From NCBI GenBank assembly GCA_029531795.1, contig JAPEIS010000009.1:1426001-1490000 (forward strand): DNA of 64,000 nucleotides, written 5' to 3'. The notes under the pieces are model-generated. The model was given only the letters and a program-made list of their open reading frames with translations, had not been told where the DNA came from and did no database searches. The position numbers were made by a program, and so were the translations under genes. Each line of letters opens with the position of its first letter. Position 1 is the first letter of the stretch. The stretch comes from Sclerotinia nivalis. Its lineage: Eukaryota; Ascomycota; Leotiomycetes; Helotiales; Sclerotiniaceae. Below, one piece after another: positions 23,242-35,051 of the stretch.

Positions 23242-25279
23242 CAAATTTTCGACATTTATCCGGCCATACCATTTTAGATAAGTATCCCCACTCCGCTAAC
23301 AGCTAATTCGTCTATAGGTAGGCTAGCCTTGATCACACGTCCACGTTCGTGCTAGCTGGGAACCCTCAAATGAGGAGCTAAGTGATCACATCGAAACCTT
23401 TCATCTACATCATCTATTTGATCCCGAATTTCGGACACCTAAACTCTTCTGACGTCACCCCAAAGATCATTGCCATTAATATGTCATGGCTCTAGAGCTA
23501 AGTAAGTCCACCTCAACACGTATCCACCTCACCTCCCTCACGGGAGATCACTTCAAGAATTAGACTTTCGGGTATGATTTTTGGTGTAATCGGGAGAAGT
23601 TAACAAAAGCCCGACCTGGGAAACCAGACCACTCAAAGAGTCTTGCAAGTGCAAGTTCGACCTTTGGGTAATACCGGAGAAGCGAAAGAAAGCCGGTAAA
23701 GAGCTAGATCTTTGTTTTGTTTTGACAGAGATTAGTTCGAAAAAAATTCACATCCGTCTGAATGCCTTGCTAACTTGTTATCTTACTCTTTAATACGCCA
23801 TCTGGTTTTAGACTCAACCTTAAGAGTGGTTCGCCGCTGCTAAGTCGAAGGAAATTAAGGAAAGCATAACCACGGATTAATATTGCTTTTTCGGTTGATG
23901 TACTCGTTATCAGCCCTTAGTTATAGTGCATTATTAGTAGTTATATTTAGCTAGTTCATAATACAATACATTTCCTGCCATACACTTATGATTTTCGATT
24001 TTTTTGCCATGTATCACAACATCTACCCTAGTCTTTACAACTCCGCCTCTCAACCACTCTACTTACCCTCGCCTGTACCGTTCCCCCGCAGTGCAACCTT
24101 GACCGTTTTTCGATATTTGTCTTTAATAGGCGCCCTCAATCTCAGATAATCCTCCAGTGTTCAAGCTTCACACTATCATGATCAGATTTTTAGAGTCAGG
24201 GCTTGAGCTCGGATGTATCTCTGGTATTTGGCTGAGAATGTTTGGATTAGATTGGAATTGTTGAGTTGTTATTGTTTGATTTTCTTGATTCCATCGCATA
24301 TCGGCTTTTTGAATTCGACGAGGTTAGTTCCACCGAGAGGTTTGATCACAAAAGTTTATCAGGGGCTAAAAGCCAATAGCCGAGATTTGAAGAACATCAT
24401 GACTGCAGAATATGTCTATTATGGAATGGCAAGAGCATTAATTGTTGTGACTTACTAGCCACAACTACTAGCCAGAACTTGTGTTTTTGAGTTTGTGAAA
24501 GCAATTTGTTGTGCACATGATGTATAGAAATTGTAAATGATTTAGGGACTAGGAAACCAATAGTCTGAGATCGATCTGGAGCAAAATGAGAAAGCGGGAT
24601 TGCATGCTATTTCTATCCAAACAATCTTACAATAATTATTTCCAATATTTATCTATTCCATGGCAGATAAATGATAATTGGCCCCATTTGGATAATTCAT
24701 AGAAAAATATAAGTACATATATTGAAGACGTTCAATCATTTCTGGCTCTAGCCATTTACAAAGCTTAGTTTTCCTTCATGTCAAAATGTTTCCACATGTC
24801 AAAATGTTTCCACATGTCACCGTTTCCCATCTCTAACCCCGCATTAAAATCATAGAAGCCATTAAGCTTTCAGATTCTGGGGACTAGCCCTATCTGAAGT
24901 GAAAAACGGGTATGTATGAAAATAAACTTAAAATAATACAAGTTGGCAATGGCCACTTTAAAGCTAGTGAGTAGCTTGTGCTTAGTTAGTGTATCAACAT
25001 CAGATTATCAACGACAAAACCAGAACTACCAATAGAATCCTATTCTATGAGAAACGAAAATTACCTTTACAATTTTTGTCATTCTTCATTTTGGAATCGG
25101 CGACTTTCAGTCATGAAGGATCTGATTGGGAACATCAGTGCCTGACTCACCCTCAATTCGGTTTTAGTCTTTGAAAGGGATGATTTCTGTTGGTATCAAA
25201 TGGTAAGGTTCAAAGTGTAAAGTACTTTAGTCTATTTGATAAAACTTATTCTTGATTATTCCTATTCTATATTGAAAGA

Positions 25280-25314
25280 ACGAGCTCCTTAAATATATAT
25301 TTGAAGGAGCTCGT
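25280..25314. repeat. 35-bp inverted repeat (ACGAGCTCCTT)
   Basis: Arms ACGAGCTCCTT and AAGGAGCTCGT enclose the palindrome AAATATATATTT plus one unpaired G, forming an almost continuous 17-bp hairpin. It could be a terminator, a cruciform or a relic of an element. Confidence 0.85.
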
Positions 25315-25326
25315 ACAGCCCCTTAT

Positions 25327-25385
25327 AATCATATGATCTAATACGATCATATGATTTAACTACGTTTCTTCCCATGATCATATGA
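25327..25385. repeat. ATCATATGAT palindrome cluster
   Basis: AATCATATGATC at 25327-25338 and GATCATATGATT at 25345-25356 are exact inverted copies around TAATAC; a third GATCATATGATC lies near 25376-25387. Each is itself a palindrome. The cluster begins 13 bp after the preceding inverted repeat. Confidence 0.8.
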
Positions 25386-26082
25386 TCGTGATCCCGACAA
25401 TTTCCTTGAGAGGTCTTTCTCTGGCTCTTACAATCATAGGAAGATCGAAATATAGGCAGGAGGACCATCATGCTCATCATTGCTCAAAGTACACGGAATC
25501 AGACTCGAATCATGTGTTATTGCCATTGTAACAGGATTTGTATGGTCTTCTTGGTGCTTTTGAAGTAGAAGGGATATGAAATACACGCTAATCCATTGCT
25601 GTCATATCATCTTCCACATTGTCACGGAAATTCGACTTTGTTCGTACACATTCAAATCTACATCGACATGGTCGTATCAGCTTCACAACACAACTTCAAC
25701 ACATATGATACTCGTCATCCACGTCACACATCACCATAGCATCCTCATATGCTCTTGATTACGGCTTCAACTTCGGCTCCATCATAAAGATCATCATAAA
25801 TTCTTACAACATAATCTACATCCACGTCGTCATGTCACCGTTATCCAGCAATTGTTATTAACATCCATAACTATGATATTATCTCAATACATCATAGCCC
25901 GAACAATAACAAGAAGTTTATGATATTCAAACCCGTATCTAAACACCATTTGTCACGATGTCACGATGAAGAAGAGCTGAAGAGTAATAATCTCCACTAA
26001 GATGGATGAGGATCAGAGAAGAGGAAATAACTTTTTGCAATATCGTTCATCCAAACTTCTATTAATATAGACAACCTAATAT

Positions 26083-26418
26083 AATACTCTTGGATTAATA
26101 GTCGTTTAGATCTAGATAGATCGGAAGCGTACGGAGTTCGGAGTATTGATTAGATATATTAAAATACTCCTGGATTAATAGTCGCGGATCTAAATGGATC
26201 TCAGTGTACGGACTTCGGAGTATTTATTTTCTATTATGACTAGACTGTTGTTTTTGGATAAGGTATTTTCTCCAAAACCAATAAAAGAGAATCAAATAAC
26301 TTTTCATAACATCATCCACCCAATCCTCTCTTTACACAAACAATCTATTATAATAGAATACTTCTAGATTAATAGTCGCGGATCTAAATGGATCTCAGCG
26401 TATAGTCTTCGGAGCATT
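26083..26418. repeat. Three dispersed 62-65-bp units with AATACTC...GAGTATT ends
   Basis: Copies lie at 26083-26147, 26163-26224 and 26357-26418. They share AATACTCCTGGATTAATAGT, then a GATCTA-A-GGATCTC-like block and a TTCGGAGTATT end. The ends are inverted relative to each other (AATACTC / GAGTATT), copy 3 having GAGCATT. Copies 2 and 3 are the closest. They could be very short MITEs or a duplicated protein-binding site. Confidence 0.8.
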
Positions 26419-29400
26419 TGTTCGGTATATTATTGATTTATTTATCTATTAGATTATTGGGTTATTGTTTGTGGGAGTGTATTACTCTTTCTCTGGAATT
26501 TTAGATGATTGGTTGGGTATGGATAGATGGTTATTGTTGATTTTGAGGGAGGATTGAGGGGGAAGAGAAGGGGAAGGAATGGCAGGAAAGAATGAAGAGA
26601 GAAGGGGAAGGAGGAAGGTCTTCCTCGGAAGAGGAAAGAGAGGAAACAATTCATGCGCCAGCATTTCCGTATTTTTTATTTTATCTTGTTTAGTTTTTTG
26701 ATACCCTATACCCATTCATGTAACAACATTTGTTTTTACTCTTTCTAATTACTTCTTATATGTTTTTTGTTTCGTGTTTCGCGGTCCATTTTTGATTCTT
26801 ACATTTATTTAACATAATCACAAATATAAAGAAATAAAAAGATACAATTCCACACCTATCCTCCGAAAAAAAAAGCTTAACACTATTTCTTCCCCATCCA
26901 TAGTCAACGCGATGAAGAAAGATGTATAAGTGAGACAGTGATTACGCTTTCTAATTCTACGTGACGACCTCATCATTTCATCCCAGTATCCCAATCCAAT
27001 AACTTTGCGATCCTTACAATTTGCGTATACTCCTTTTTCTGGACCTTTCCCCCCCTCTATTCTGCTCTCCCATTCCATTCCATTTCATTCCTTTTACCAC
27101 CACCACCTATCCACCCAGCCCAGCCCAGCACAACCCAACATACCACCCTCCACCCTCCCCTCCCACCCATCCAAACCACCAACTAAAAATCTCAACTCAA
27201 AAACTCAAGAGCTCTACTTATACCCAACAAATAACCAACAAAGAGATATAATCAAAAGACCTCGCATACACTTGCATGACGAGTAGTTATTTATACAGGA
27301 GAGCAGTACGACTCGACGATAGGGGTGATTATTGTAAGTCTTATTACACGAGATAATCCATTATCTATACCAGCATTCCTTGACTAAAATCTTCGAGTTT
27401 ATGAATAGAGGTATGAAATTTAGACTATTGATTAATTCACCCTCGCCATACTATGCTGCTTTTGATGGAAAATGCCCACGCCCACTGAGAAAACCCAATA
27501 CTATTTTCTCAAATACTTATGTACATCGTAACACCGATCGAATGTCCCCATATAACTCAATGCTCCATTAAAGTGCAGAATATTGATCTATCTGCAGCCC
27601 TTTGTTGAATCCCCCGCAGACATGGTATTTGACGACGCCGATACATGTGGTTTTCTCTTCCGTACTGTGTCATAAATCCAGCACATTAAATCCCAATCGC
27701 AGCGCACAAAAGGAGGAGGATCCGAGAACGAGACTTTGATTTAGGATAGTGTGTAATGTATTCGCAAGCGGATGTTGAGTGTGGTTATTTAAAGCCATGC
27801 ATCTGTGGAATGAGAGAGATGGATTTTGGAGTTGACATTGCTGAAGAAGAAGCTGGGGTCTTGATGGTAGATCTGAAGACCAGTTACAGAAAATGGTGTT
27901 TGCTACATTGAAGGTCAGATAATCATTATTATGCTTCTATACCGGTTGATAAATTCCGCCCTCTGGAATACTAGAATCAATACCGGTGATAATTGGTGTC
28001 TAGATAAAGCAATTGTTGGATACTTTATGATTGCCTCCAGCACTCTAATACCAGCTGTTAGGTAGTAATTTGGAGGCAACTTACCTCCGAGAAGGGAAGG
28101 GAATGGGGTTCAGTACAAAGTGGTATTGGCGAAATCATCTCGTGAAAGCCAAAAATCAAAGGCAAAGTTTCTATGGTTGATAGAATTGGAAGTACGCAGA
28201 TCCCCTATGTTAGTAACTAATTTAGTCGCGGTCACATCGCACGGTATTTCATAGATCTATGATTGAACAATTTTCATTGATAAAAAATCATGAAATATCC
28301 TTGGAAGGAGTCGATAAATGGTGAAGGAGGAGTTAAGAAATTTGACGCCTCAACTAATGAATGTGAGGGTTGAGTGAACCCAATTAAAGCAAACGCGAGA
28401 AAAGGAATAAAAGTTCAACAAGGTCACCGCTAAGGAGATTTTGATACGAGTAATTTGGTTCATGAATATCATTTAATCCTATTCAAGCGCTGACTAGGGA
28501 AGACTGGTATTTTACCCCATCTATCGTACTTCCCAACAATACGCATAGTAGTGTAGCTACTCCAACAAGTCAACGCCGCGATACTCTTTCCCTAACTTCA
28601 TAAGCATAAAATAACAATTTTTTTTGGATAACGCTGTAGATATCTATACTAGAGCCTGAAGATGGTACAAAATTATTTTCTGTCTGATCGTGAAAAGTAT
28701 TTATCAAAATGACCCGGCTTTTAGCGAACCATGGTAACTTCAGTGCGGGAACAACTTCCTATTGAAATGAGTATGGGCCCCCTGAGAAATCAGTCGCCAT
28801 CTTCACACACGTGATTTAGCAACTCTTCTGTCAATGGATCGAAACATTGATCAATAGATAAAACAGCCACATGGAAGATGGACTATGTACGCATGATGGG
28901 ATGAACGCTTTCATCCACGTGTATAATCACGTGACTTAACACATGGGGGAAGGAAACGTGGAAAAGGGATTGGCCTTAGGGATCTTGTGCGAAAGAACAG
29001 AGAACCGAAGATGGCGAAGTATCAAATACCGATCGTGTACATTTCACGCACGATGAAAGACGTTACTGCCACCAAATGGTGGCTGTGTTTCAAAGCGAAT
29101 CATTATCAAAAGAAAAAGGATCTTACAGGAGAGACAAGAGAGACTTGCGACGCCTCTTTTGCTTCTAGAACATTAGGAAACTTTTCCCCACTTCTTGACT
29201 CAGCCAACAGGAATTAATTCTGAAGCAGCCTCAAATTTTTGAAATGGTAAATTCGTGATATGAAGCAAAGGAAAAAGAAATAAGAAACTGTGTTTGATCA
29301 AGTAAATCATACAACGTGGAAGGAATAAAATAGAGGAATATCGTCAAAGCAGGTAAGATCCTTTTGATGATGCTATGAAATCATATAATCGAACCTTTAT

Positions 29401-31362
29401 TTGTCGGCCTCATCCGTCCGTAAGAGGGAAGATATTGGTCTCCTCGTAAGCAGAAAATCCCGAGATTCGCGACAAAAAGGCCCGAGAAGAGTATTCTCAG
29501 GCATATGAAATGTAATGGTCGAACCTGTTTACCTGGTATTTCTTCTTTGTGTTTCGTGTTTCTTGGATGAGTAGACTTGAGACAAGAATACAAATTTTGT
29601 GTTTCTGGGAAGAAATATGGGGCAAGTGGTGAAGGGGTTGGGTCGAGGTTGGTAATACGGAGTAGAAAGGAGCAAAAAAGGTTGGAGAGGATGTGCAATG
29701 ATATCATATGATTTAATGGAGACAAAGAGAAGAAAGAGGAGGGCATTTCCGATCTGATAAGCAAATTCTGATTGAATTACCTACCTAGCAACCCATTGCT
29801 TCATATAAATCAATTGGCAAGAAATGGAGAAATGGAGAAATGGAGACATGGAGACATGGAGTGCGTAAAATGAAATTGTGTCGCTCGGGTGGAAAAGCTT
29901 GTGCTTGAATATATTGATGATGGGAATTGACCAATTAAAGAATAGGAGCGACAGTGGATGTAGGTACAGTACAGACAGAGTACAAGGTGTGTTAATTTTG
30001 TACTTCGTTGGATGTAACTATAATCGCAATTTCCTTTAACTGGAAGGATTTCTTACACTGTGCTCCGTGCATACGTACTTTGTTGGCAAATAAGCATTTG
30101 AATTGAAACATAAAAATGGATATAAAAGATAAATGGATGGAAGAAGACCTGTATCAGGGATAGATAGGTCGTGTTAATTCTTGGCCGTTGAAACACCCAA
30201 GAGGCAAAATGACCGGGTGGTTTATCAAAATTTATGTGGAGAGTCAGTTCAGTCCTCCTGTCTGGAGCTGGAAGAGAAGGACGGATAAATGATTTTAGTA
30301 GCCGGTGATCTTTTTATGAAGGTAAAAATGAGAGAAGATGTAGGTATCTTCTATCTTTTGTATTAATTGTATTGTATTATTTATTGATTTATAAAATGAA
30401 GGGGTCAATTATATTACTGAGGATGATATCGAAGTTGGTGATGTGAGTATGCAAATTCATTACCATCGCTTTTTCCTCTTTGTTCAACAAACCCCAGCCT
30501 TCAACTAAGCCTAAATGATTTGCTTGCCGATGCTAGAGTATTAGAATGTCCCAAAATTGAAGCCATATCTTCCCTAAAACGGCAGAAGATACTGTTCAGC
30601 ATCCTGAAGAAGGCAAGTTAACGGGAAGGAGTTTCTTATTTAAAAGTATAATGGTCACTACAGGAAGGCTGTAGAGTTAGAGACGGGCAACTTCTCACTA
30701 ATACAAGTACGTTACTCACTTGTAGTTAGTTAGTTCTATGTTCGTTCTACGGCTTCAAGTTGTCTCGGTTGACAGCTTTTCTCTCGCAACGAAGAGTCAA
30801 GAAGATACCCAGCTAAGTAACTAATAATAAATAAGAACCTTTTCATCGTGGAGTGTTAAATACTAAAATATAATTCAAATACGAACAATTGCCCCATTCC
30901 ATGTAAATTATTAGTATGTTGTAGTGCATCAACTGCATCAACTGCATCAACATAAATATTTACCTAGGTATTCTCACAAAATATCCTCTTTTTATTCTCC
31001 CTCGTGTTTATATTGGTATTAATTGTTTCTCACAAACCCATTTACATGAAAAAAAAAATACAAATCTCTATCTAAACAACAAGTGATTAAACTGTTTGGC
31101 CTTTTCAGATTGGTCAGTCAGGTCAGTCGCTTTCTCCGTCAGGACTCAGGGCTCAGGATACAAAGATTGGAAATCCAATCTGGGCACGGTCCAACTTAGC
31201 GGACGACAACCGCCGATTCATTCTTCCTTAACCTACCTTGGTATCTACACATTATCTCTCCTGTTTTGGAGATCCCAATACACAATTCTATAACCCTTCA
31301 TTCAACTTCGACATTATACGTTCGAGTTGCAGCTCTTCTTAAAGCTGTGAATCTCGACTTCA
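26419..31362. other. Gene-poor block and upstream region of the kinase gene
   Basis: No supported gene in almost 5 kb. It contains CACGTG sites at 28808-28933, an ATGGAGA-type short array near 29822-29862, an ACGGAGTA word near 29655 and a CATCAACTG triplication near 30927-30953. The last few hundred bases are likely the promoter and leader of the kinase. Confidence 0.5.
28808..28933. promoter_or_regulatory. Cluster of three CACGTG E-boxes
   Basis: Exact CACGTG hexamers occur at 28808-28813, 28916-28921 and 28928-28933, the last in the context TCACGTGAC. Such sites bind fungal bHLH factors of the Cbf1/Tye7/SREBP type. They lie about 2.5 kb upstream of the kinase start and no nearer gene was seen. 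Confidence 0.35.
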
Positions 31363-33442
31363 ATGACGCAGTTATTTCACAGTTCATCCCCGAATTCTCT
31401 TCCTTCCAATAACGAGAAGCGGAATTTGTCCGGTTCCTCGATGTCGTCGAATAAGCATTCCAATGGCCATAGTCCATTTCCTCAGAAGTTGAAGAACTTC
31501 TTTCGAATCAACAGTTCAGCAAATCATAGTGAAAAGAATGATCCATCATTAAAATCAGAGAGTAAATCATCGTTTCGACAATCCAAATTCTTCCCTGGTG
31601 GTGGACGAAATCGATCAACTACTATAGCAAGTGAGGGCAATCCATTAGATGACAGCCTCAGTCCAACTGCACATGCGAATCCATACTTTGCACATCAAGG
31701 TCCTCCTGCACTTCGACATCATGATGATGGGTCCATACCTCCAAGTCCTCCCGATACCCCAAGTTTCAAAGTCGATACTGTTCAAGGTGTGAATGATCAA
31801 GCTACAGCAGCCGGCAAGGAAGAATTGGCACGAAAATTAAGAAGAGTCGCCAGTGCTCCTAATGCACAAGGCTTGTTTTCAAACAAAGGTGATGCTGATC
31901 GACCAGCTACTGCCGAGCTTGGAAAGGAACCTCTAGTACATAATGCCAGCACTACAATGTTGAGTATGGTTGATGGTCACGATGGGGAAGATGCTCTTGG
32001 TCCAGCTGTAGAAGACGACTTGGCACCCTTACAACCTCCGAATCTGCGAAACAATCCAGCGTTTAGGAGGACGTATAGCTCAAATTCCATAAAAGTACGC
32101 GATGTTGAAGTTGGACCGGGGAGTTTTGACAAGATCAAGTTGATTGGGAAGGGAGATGTCGGGAAGGTATACTTGGTGAGAGAGAAGAAGAGCAGTAGGT
32201 TGTATGCGATGAAAGGTACGCAATATCACGATAACGCACTGTGTGCTGGCTAATTTGTGTTAGTGTTGAGCAAAAAAGAGATGATCAAGCGGAATAAGAT
32301 CAAGAGAGCATTAGCAGAACAGGAAATCTTGGCTACGAGCAATCATCCATTTATTGTCACCTTATATCACTCCTTCCAATCCGAGGACCATCTATATCTA
32401 TGCATGGAATATTGCAGTGGTGGAGAATTCTTTAGAGCTTTACAAACCCGACCAGGAAAATGTATACCAGAAGATGATGCTAGATTTTATGCAGCAGAGG
32501 TCACTGCCGCATTGGAGTATTTACATTTGATGGGATTCATTTATCGAGATCTGAAACCTGAAAGTAAGTTGTTTCTTTTCAAATATTAGGTGTGCAATGC
32601 TAATGAGTTTAGATATCTTACTCCATCAATCCGGTCATATAATGTTGTCGGACTTTGATCTTTCGAAACAATCCGCCCCTGGCGGAAAACCAACAATGAT
32701 TCTTGGCCGAAACGGCACGAACGTAAACTCATTACCAACGATCGATACGAAGTCATGTATAGCAAATTTCCGAACAAATTCTTTCGTTGGAACTGAAGAG
32801 TACATTGCGCCAGAAGTCATTAAGGGATGCGGACATACAAGTGCAGTTGATTGGTGGACGTTAGGAATATTGATTTATGAGATGTTGTTCGGTACAACAC
32901 CTTTCAAGGGAAAGAATCGCAATGCTACATTTGCGAATATTCTGAGAGATGACGTTCCTTTCCCAGAACATTCAGGGTCTCCTCAAGTTTCAAAGTCGGT
33001 TACACTAACATGATCATTTTTCTAAATGCTGACATTTTCTAGTCTTTGTAAGTCGGTAATTAGAAAACTTCTAATCAAAGACGAAAATCGACGATTGGGG
33101 GCTCGAGCAGGAGCCTCTGATGTCAAAACTCATCCCTTCTTCCGCACAACCCAATGGGCACTCATTAGGCATATGAAACCCCCGATGATTCCCCACCAAG
33201 GTCGCGGTATTGACACTGTCAATTTCAGAAATGTTAAAGAAAGCGAAAGTGTTGATATTAGTGGAGCAAGAACTTTGACATCAGCTAAAGGAGTGCCACT
33301 TGATTCTGGCTTGGCAACACCAGGTGCTGCTGAACTGGAGGTCGATCCATTTGAAGAATTTAACAGCGTCACACTGCACCATGATGGTGATGACGATCAT
33401 CAACACGAAGATCAACATAATGGAAGATATGACGGTAGGTGA
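31363..33442 (+). CDS. nrc-2: nrc-2/Fpk1-type AGC serine/threonine kinase
   Basis: Four exons are inferred: 31363-32215, 32264-32563, 32613-32994 and 33043-33442, with 48-49-nt introns, giving 644 residues. The first about 250 residues are Ser/Pro-rich and disordered. The kinase domain starts near residue 256: glycine loop GKGDVGKVY, Lys284 in YAMK, YRDLKPEN with catalytic Asp380, and DFD (398-400) instead of DFG, as in phototropin-like AGCVIII kinases and fungal nrc-2/Fpk1. A 40-residue insert precedes [12 protein letters not shown]. The tail has FEEFNSV as a probable C-terminal hydrophobic motif. Glycine loop reads GKGDVG where GxGxxG is usual. In yeast Fpk1/2 activate aminophospholipid flippases; in Neurospora nrc-2 restrains conidiation. 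A GTAGGT near the stop leaves open a further small exon. Confidence 0.93.
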
Positions 33443-35051
33443 TTATAGGATCTAGCGTTTGCCATGCCGGAGGAAAATGTTTATCGTCTATACTATATGA
33501 TGGATTTTTAGAGCAGTCGCTTGGATGATTGATAGCACAAAAAACCTCTCACGAGCATATTTTAATCAGCTATTTCTTTGAATGGGAGAACCGGATAATC
33601 TCAATACATCGCTTGCGTTTTGATATTCGGTGGGAAGACCAGTGTTTTCAAGAAAAGACACTATACGAGATTAACACTACACAAATTTTACCTGTTTCTG
33701 TTTGTAAATACTGAATTTGGGAGATGGGAGCAGAAAGAACAGGGATAGGGATTTGGAATTTGGAACTTTTGAGGCAAAGGGAAAAGAATTTAAGAATTTG
33801 TGTTGTTTTTTTTTTTCTGAATCTTCGGTCCGTTGTTTGGACTGTGTTTATTAGCAAAGATTGGGACTCATTGTGGGATATGGTGCGTACAGGGCAAGAG
33901 ATTGGCGTACTGTTGTTCTCTTTATTTTGATGGCTACTACTATGGAAGATGGATTGATGGGTATGGGGAAGATGGCAGAGTGTGAGGTAGGCATGCGGGG
34001 AAAGAGGATGGATTGGGTGATGAATTGATTGATAGGTTGATAGAAATTCTATATATTCTGCTATGAAGGTCCTGGTTCGTCTAGGCAAATGTGCGTATAA
34101 TGAGTGAGAGAGGTAGGTCGCGGAAATTGTGACGCTAAGCCTTGTCGCGCATGTCATCACGTGTTTGGCACCTCAATACTCGGAGAGGAAGGTACGAGTT
34201 CATTCCTATCCCATCCATAGCTGAGTGGACAGGCGATCGCGATATGGATTTTCTTTCGCATATTCACATTGAGTTTTGAAAATGCACAAGTTCTCAATTC
34301 AATTCTATTCATTGTCAGGCTGCTGGAAATGGGTAAAGTTGTGATTTATTTGTTTTACTTTTGTTGTATTGTTTCTTTTGTTTTGTTTTGCGGATGGGGG
34401 TGATGGAGTGATGGGTTTGGAGTGGTGGGTTTGGAGTGATGGGTTTGGAGTGATGGGTTTGGAGTGATGCGTGAATGTTGGGTGGGTGTTGATGAATGGG
34501 CTTCTCAACTTCTCAAGCGCCCAGCCGGGCTACGAAATTGGGTTGGAAATAATGTTACGGATCTCCATATTTCTGACCTCCTCGATACATAATTCCCTAT
34601 CGAACCGTCGCTCACACTTGACATTTTCGAACACAAACGTTGTAGCTTACTCGGAGGATTCTGTTGTCTGCCTTGTTCTTTTCATCGTCGACACAATTTT
34701 CTCCTTTGCTTGAAATTTTGGTAGGACGGAATCATTTGCTGCAAAAAGTGTGATAGTATGCATATTTGAGATGTTACAAGCGGTTCGAGGTCGAGTTATT
34801 TTGGTGGATTTGGGTCGGTGAGAGGATTGGGATAAGTTGGGGTTAAAAGAGGTGTTGGCTGGTATGCGGTGTGGATGTGGTGGGAGTTGAGGATGCGGGG
34901 AGCCGCTGAGGGGTGTGCAGTGATGAGTGGTACGGAGAGCCTTGTTGAGTTTACCTTTTACTTCGCTTTAATCTTCATCTTAGAGCAACAACTTTGATGT
35001 TTACTTTTATTTGCTAACTGTCTATCATTAAATCCACAGGAATCGGTAGTT
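33443..35051. other. Intergenic, kinase 3' region to NLR-like gene promoter
   Basis: No supported gene. There is a poly-T tract near 33808 and a 14-bp tandem repeat (GGAGTGATGGGTTT, about 4.6 copies) at 34405-34469. The part before 35052 is the putative promoter of the NACHT gene. Confidence 0.55.
34405..34469. repeat. 14-bp tandem repeat GGAGTGATGGGTTT
   Basis: About four and a half copies with one substitution. Confidence 0.9.

Larger units (their letters stand above)
23242..26082. other. Gene-poor DNA
   Basis: No supported gene. It includes a two-fold CATGTCAAAATGTTTCCA repeat at about 24777-24818 and the palindromes listed separately. The base composition between about 23.3 and 23.9 kb is less AT-rich than its surroundings, possibly an old insertion, but I see no coding signature or terminal repeats. 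Confidence 0.4.

Noticed and set aside
29381..29764. 127-codon minus-strand frame
   Set aside because: The hydrophobic, low-complexity peptide looks like translated AT-rich non-coding DNA; no splice partners or motif.
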